Positions 62,080 to 64,000 of a DNA stretch of 64,000 nt are shown here, piece by piece. The notes below the pieces were generated by a model, which was not told where the DNA came from, ran no database searches, and saw only the letters and a program-made list of their open reading frames with translations. A program made the translations under genes and the position numbers. How positions within the stretch are numbered: position 1 is the first letter of the stretch; each line of letters opens with the position of its first letter. The DNA comes from Theropithecus gelada. Its lineage: Eukaryota > Chordata > Mammalia > Primates > Cercopithecidae. The DNA is taken from contig NC_037680.1 of NCBI RefSeq assembly GCF_003255815.1, forward strand, positions 19,613,347 through 19,677,346, written 5' to 3'.

Positions 62080-62463
62080 GTCATTTGTAACAACATGGGT
62101 GAACTTGGAGTACATTATGCTAAGTGAAATGAGCCAGGCACAGAAAGACAAATACTTCAGGAGCTCACATGTGGAATCTAAAAACTCAGACTCTTATTGA
62201 TAGAGAGTAGAACAGTAGCTACCAAAGTCAGGAGTGAAGGTGGGATGGGGAATAAGATGTTGGTCAAAGGGTACAAATTTCCAGTTAGACATGAGCAATT
62301 AACTTTGGAGATAAATAGTACAAAAATGAGTAAGTACATGGGTGAGGTGATTAATATGTTAATTAGCTTGAACAATCATCCCACAACATATACATACATC
62401 AAAATATCACCTTGTATTCCTGAAATATACACAATTATTATTTGCTGATTAAAAATAAAAATA
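62080..62463 (+). mobile_element. L1M 3' fragment nested in L1 ORF1, with target duplication
   Basis: 'gtgaacttggagtacattat', 'gctaagtgaaatgagccagg', 'cacatgtggaatctaaaaac', 'gtattcctgaaatatac', then an AAATAA-like tail: the end of ORF2 and the 3' UTR. The ORF1 string aacttctgaaact (62067-62079) is repeated as aacttctgaaaact (62464-62477), marking the insertion, and the host ORF1 resumes exactly there. Confidence 0.88.
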
Positions 62464-63343
62464 AACTTCTGAAAACTAGAGACAAGAAACAAATCTTAAT
62501 AGCAGCCAGAGGAAAACTGCATGTTACATAGAAGAAAACAATTTTAATAATAATAGATTTCTCATCAGAAATCAGAGAACAGAAGGAAGTAGCCCAATAT
62601 TTTTCAAATATGAAACGAAAGCTGTCAACCCAGTAACCTATGTCAAGGGAAAATATCAGAAATAAACGGAACATCAAAACAGTCTCATATGAAAGGAAAT
62701 TAAGATAATTTGACACAACAGATGGCAAAGAATGGACAAAAGGAATTTTCCAAAGCATTAGGGAAGTAAGCAATTAAAGAAGAAACCTGTCAACATCAAG
62801 AAAAAAGAGAACACTGTGAGCAAAAATATGAGTGAATAAAAATAGGCTTTCCATCTCATAGTAGTTTTCTAACTTGTTTGATGGTTGAAGCAAACAAAAT
62901 CTAACACTGTTGTGTGCAGAGTAAATCTTTAAGATAATTATATTACAAACAGGGGAGGCTAAAGAAATGTAAAGGGATGTAAAGTTTCTATGCTTCACTT
63001 TACTGGTTAAATGGTGATGCTTGTAGACTGATAAGTAATGTATATATACTGCAGTACCTAAAGCCACCACTAAAAAAGCTGGACAAAGAATATACCTGAA
63101 AACACTATAGATATATCAGACATTTTGTAGATGTGGATAGATTATTCTAAAACCTATGCAAAATGGCAAAGAAAATAGAATATCTAAAATAACTTTGAAA
63201 ATCAAGGCTATGTGGTATTGACAGAGTGGTAAACTCATTAAATAAATGGAAAAGAACAGGGAACCCCAATATAGACACCTACAGTTATGCCCAAATGATT
63301 TTTGAAAAAAGTATACAAGCAATTAGAGAAAAGATGGACATCT

Positions 63344-63634
63344 GGCTGGGCGCGGTGGCTCACTCCTGTAATCCCAGCACTTTGGGAGGCCAAGGCGGGT
63401 GGATCACGAGGTCAGGAGATCAGCCTGGCTAACATGGTGAAACCCCATCTCTACCAAAAATACAAAAAGTTAGCCGGGCGTGGTGGCACGCGCCTGTAGT
63501 CTCAGCTACTCGGGAGGCTGGGACAGGAGAATCACTTGAACCCAGGAAGCAGAGGTTGCAATGAGCCGAGATTGCACCACTGTACTCCAGCCTAGGCAAC
63601 AGAACAAGACTCTGTCTCAAAGAAGAAAGAAAAA
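63344..63634 (+). mobile_element. Alu (AluS-type), plus strand, with target duplication
   Basis: 'ggctgggcgcggtggctcac' to 'aagactctgtctc' and an A-rich tail. The left flank aaaagatggacatc and right flank aaaagatagacatc match with one change. It lacks about 11 bp near 63420 where two 'gagat' words collapsed. Confidence 0.94.
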
Positions 63635-64000
63635 AAAGATAGACATCGATAGGCAAAAAGTGGAACTTGATCTAAGTTTCTGACCAAATGCAAAAATAAG
63701 TTCAAAATGAATCATGAACTTAAATGTGAAATGTGAAACTATAACACTTTTAGAAAAAGTAGAATAAAATCTTTGGAATCTAAAGCTAGGGAAAGAATTA
63801 TTAGTCTAAACATCAAAAGCATGAACCATGAAGGAAAAAAATGATAAATTAAAAATAATCAAAATAAATGTTGCTTAGCATAAAACTCATGTGAAAAGAA
63901 TGGAAAAACTACAAAATGGGGGAAAATATTTAAAAACCACATAGCCAACAAAAAGTATCCTCTAAAATATGTAAATAACTCATAAACTGTAAGTGGGAAT

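Larger units (their letters stand above)
14863..64000 (-). other. LRP1B: LRP1B intron, 3' part (at least 49 kb)
   Basis: Everything upstream of the first exon seen. I looked on the minus strand for further propeller, EGF or class A coding and found none, so this is read as one long intron. Large introns are normal for LRP1B. Stretches with no gene and no repeat I recognise are about 23100-23510, 24240-24590, 24800-26160, 27270-29160, 29750-30560, 36230-38650, 45910-48275, 49785-50570, 51940-52465, 54135-56015, 56115-56750, 57800-58690 and 58845-59640. They are AT-rich with many short stops. Confidence 0.8.
60600..64000 (+). mobile_element. L1M with internal deletion, continuing past the window
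   Basis: 5' UTR (about 60600-61330); ORF1 remains ('accaggaagatttcaaagag', 'aaatggaaattttagaactg', 'acctgtgagactataataaa', 'gcagccagaggaaaactgc'); the ORF1-ORF2 spacer ('aaatatgagtgaataaaaat', 'ccaccactaaaaaagctg'). From about 63150 it jumps to the ORF2 C-terminal part ('aaaatggcaaagaaaataga', 'ctatgtggtattgaca', 'aatgatttttgaaaaaag'). The endonuclease and most of the reverse transcriptase are missing. It is further broken by a nested L1 piece, an Alu and the long A tract. Confidence 0.82.

Noticed and set aside
62438..63322. Several minus-strand frames of 70-110 codons
   Set aside because: They are antisense to the L1M; no L1 protein is encoded on that strand.
14863..64000. Possible further LRP1B exons upstream
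   Set aside because: I looked on the minus strand for YWTD-type, EGF-type and class A motifs next to GT..AG sites and saw none. A protein-guided search with human LRP1B would be decisive.
1..64000. CRISPR arrays, tRNA or rRNA genes, prokaryotic operons
   Set aside because: Spaced direct repeats, tRNA cloverleaf boxes and rRNA segments were not seen, and the sequence is a primate intron. The MIR elements only resemble tRNA by descent.

Overview
The window is mammalian, and specifically primate, nuclear DNA. It is AT-rich, packed with Alu and L1 copies, and has split genes with GT..AG introns. Two young, low-divergence AluY copies (about 26949-27255 and 52480-52793) carry bases typical of the Old World monkey AluYR lineage rather than human AluY, so the source is most likely a cercopithecid such as a macaque, baboon or vervet. 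That species call rests on remembered consensus features and was not tested by a search.

The only host gene I can support is on the minus strand: four consecutive coding exons of LRP1B, a giant endocytic receptor of the LDL-receptor family. In transcript order they are the end of a YWTD beta-propeller (14862-14670), an EGF-like module (13984-13859), and two LDL-receptor class A modules (10085-9957 and 7523-7404). All four are in frame, all junctions join in phase 1, and all splice sites are GT..AG. They match the LRP1 region where a propeller and EGF module lead into ligand-binding cluster III. Complete introns of 685, 3,773 and 2,433 bp separate them. At least 7.4 kb of downstream intron and 49 kb of upstream intron fill the rest. 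I found no further exon in 14863-64000.

Layout. 1-7403: downstream intron with L2 remnants, an antisense Alu and a MIR. 7404-14862: the exon cluster with small introns, a MIR carrying a hAT-type insertion that has a perfect 8-bp target duplication, a FLAM monomer and an Alu. 14863-24000: ancient L1 pieces, a minus-strand L1 cut by a MaLR solo LTR with a perfect 5-bp duplication, an Alu, a short L1 3' end and an MLT1 LTR. 24000-38650: mostly unique intron with an AluYR, two related ERV LTRs, L2, L1M remnants and two Alus. 38660-45892: a nearly full-length but dead L1M without its 3' UTR. 48280-49780: an Alu and a primate L1PA 3' fragment. 50578-51936: a local tandem and inverted duplication enclosing two opposed Alus. 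52480-60600: Alus, L2, MLT1, purine and pyrimidine tracts and an AT-rich minisatellite. 60600-64000: an internally deleted L1M with a nested L1 fragment, an Alu and a 125-bp poly(A) tract containing an undetermined base.

No new gene system was found. The most unusual structure is the inverted duplication near 51 kb. The rest of interest is insertion archaeology in one intron of a very large gene known to lie in a common fragile site.
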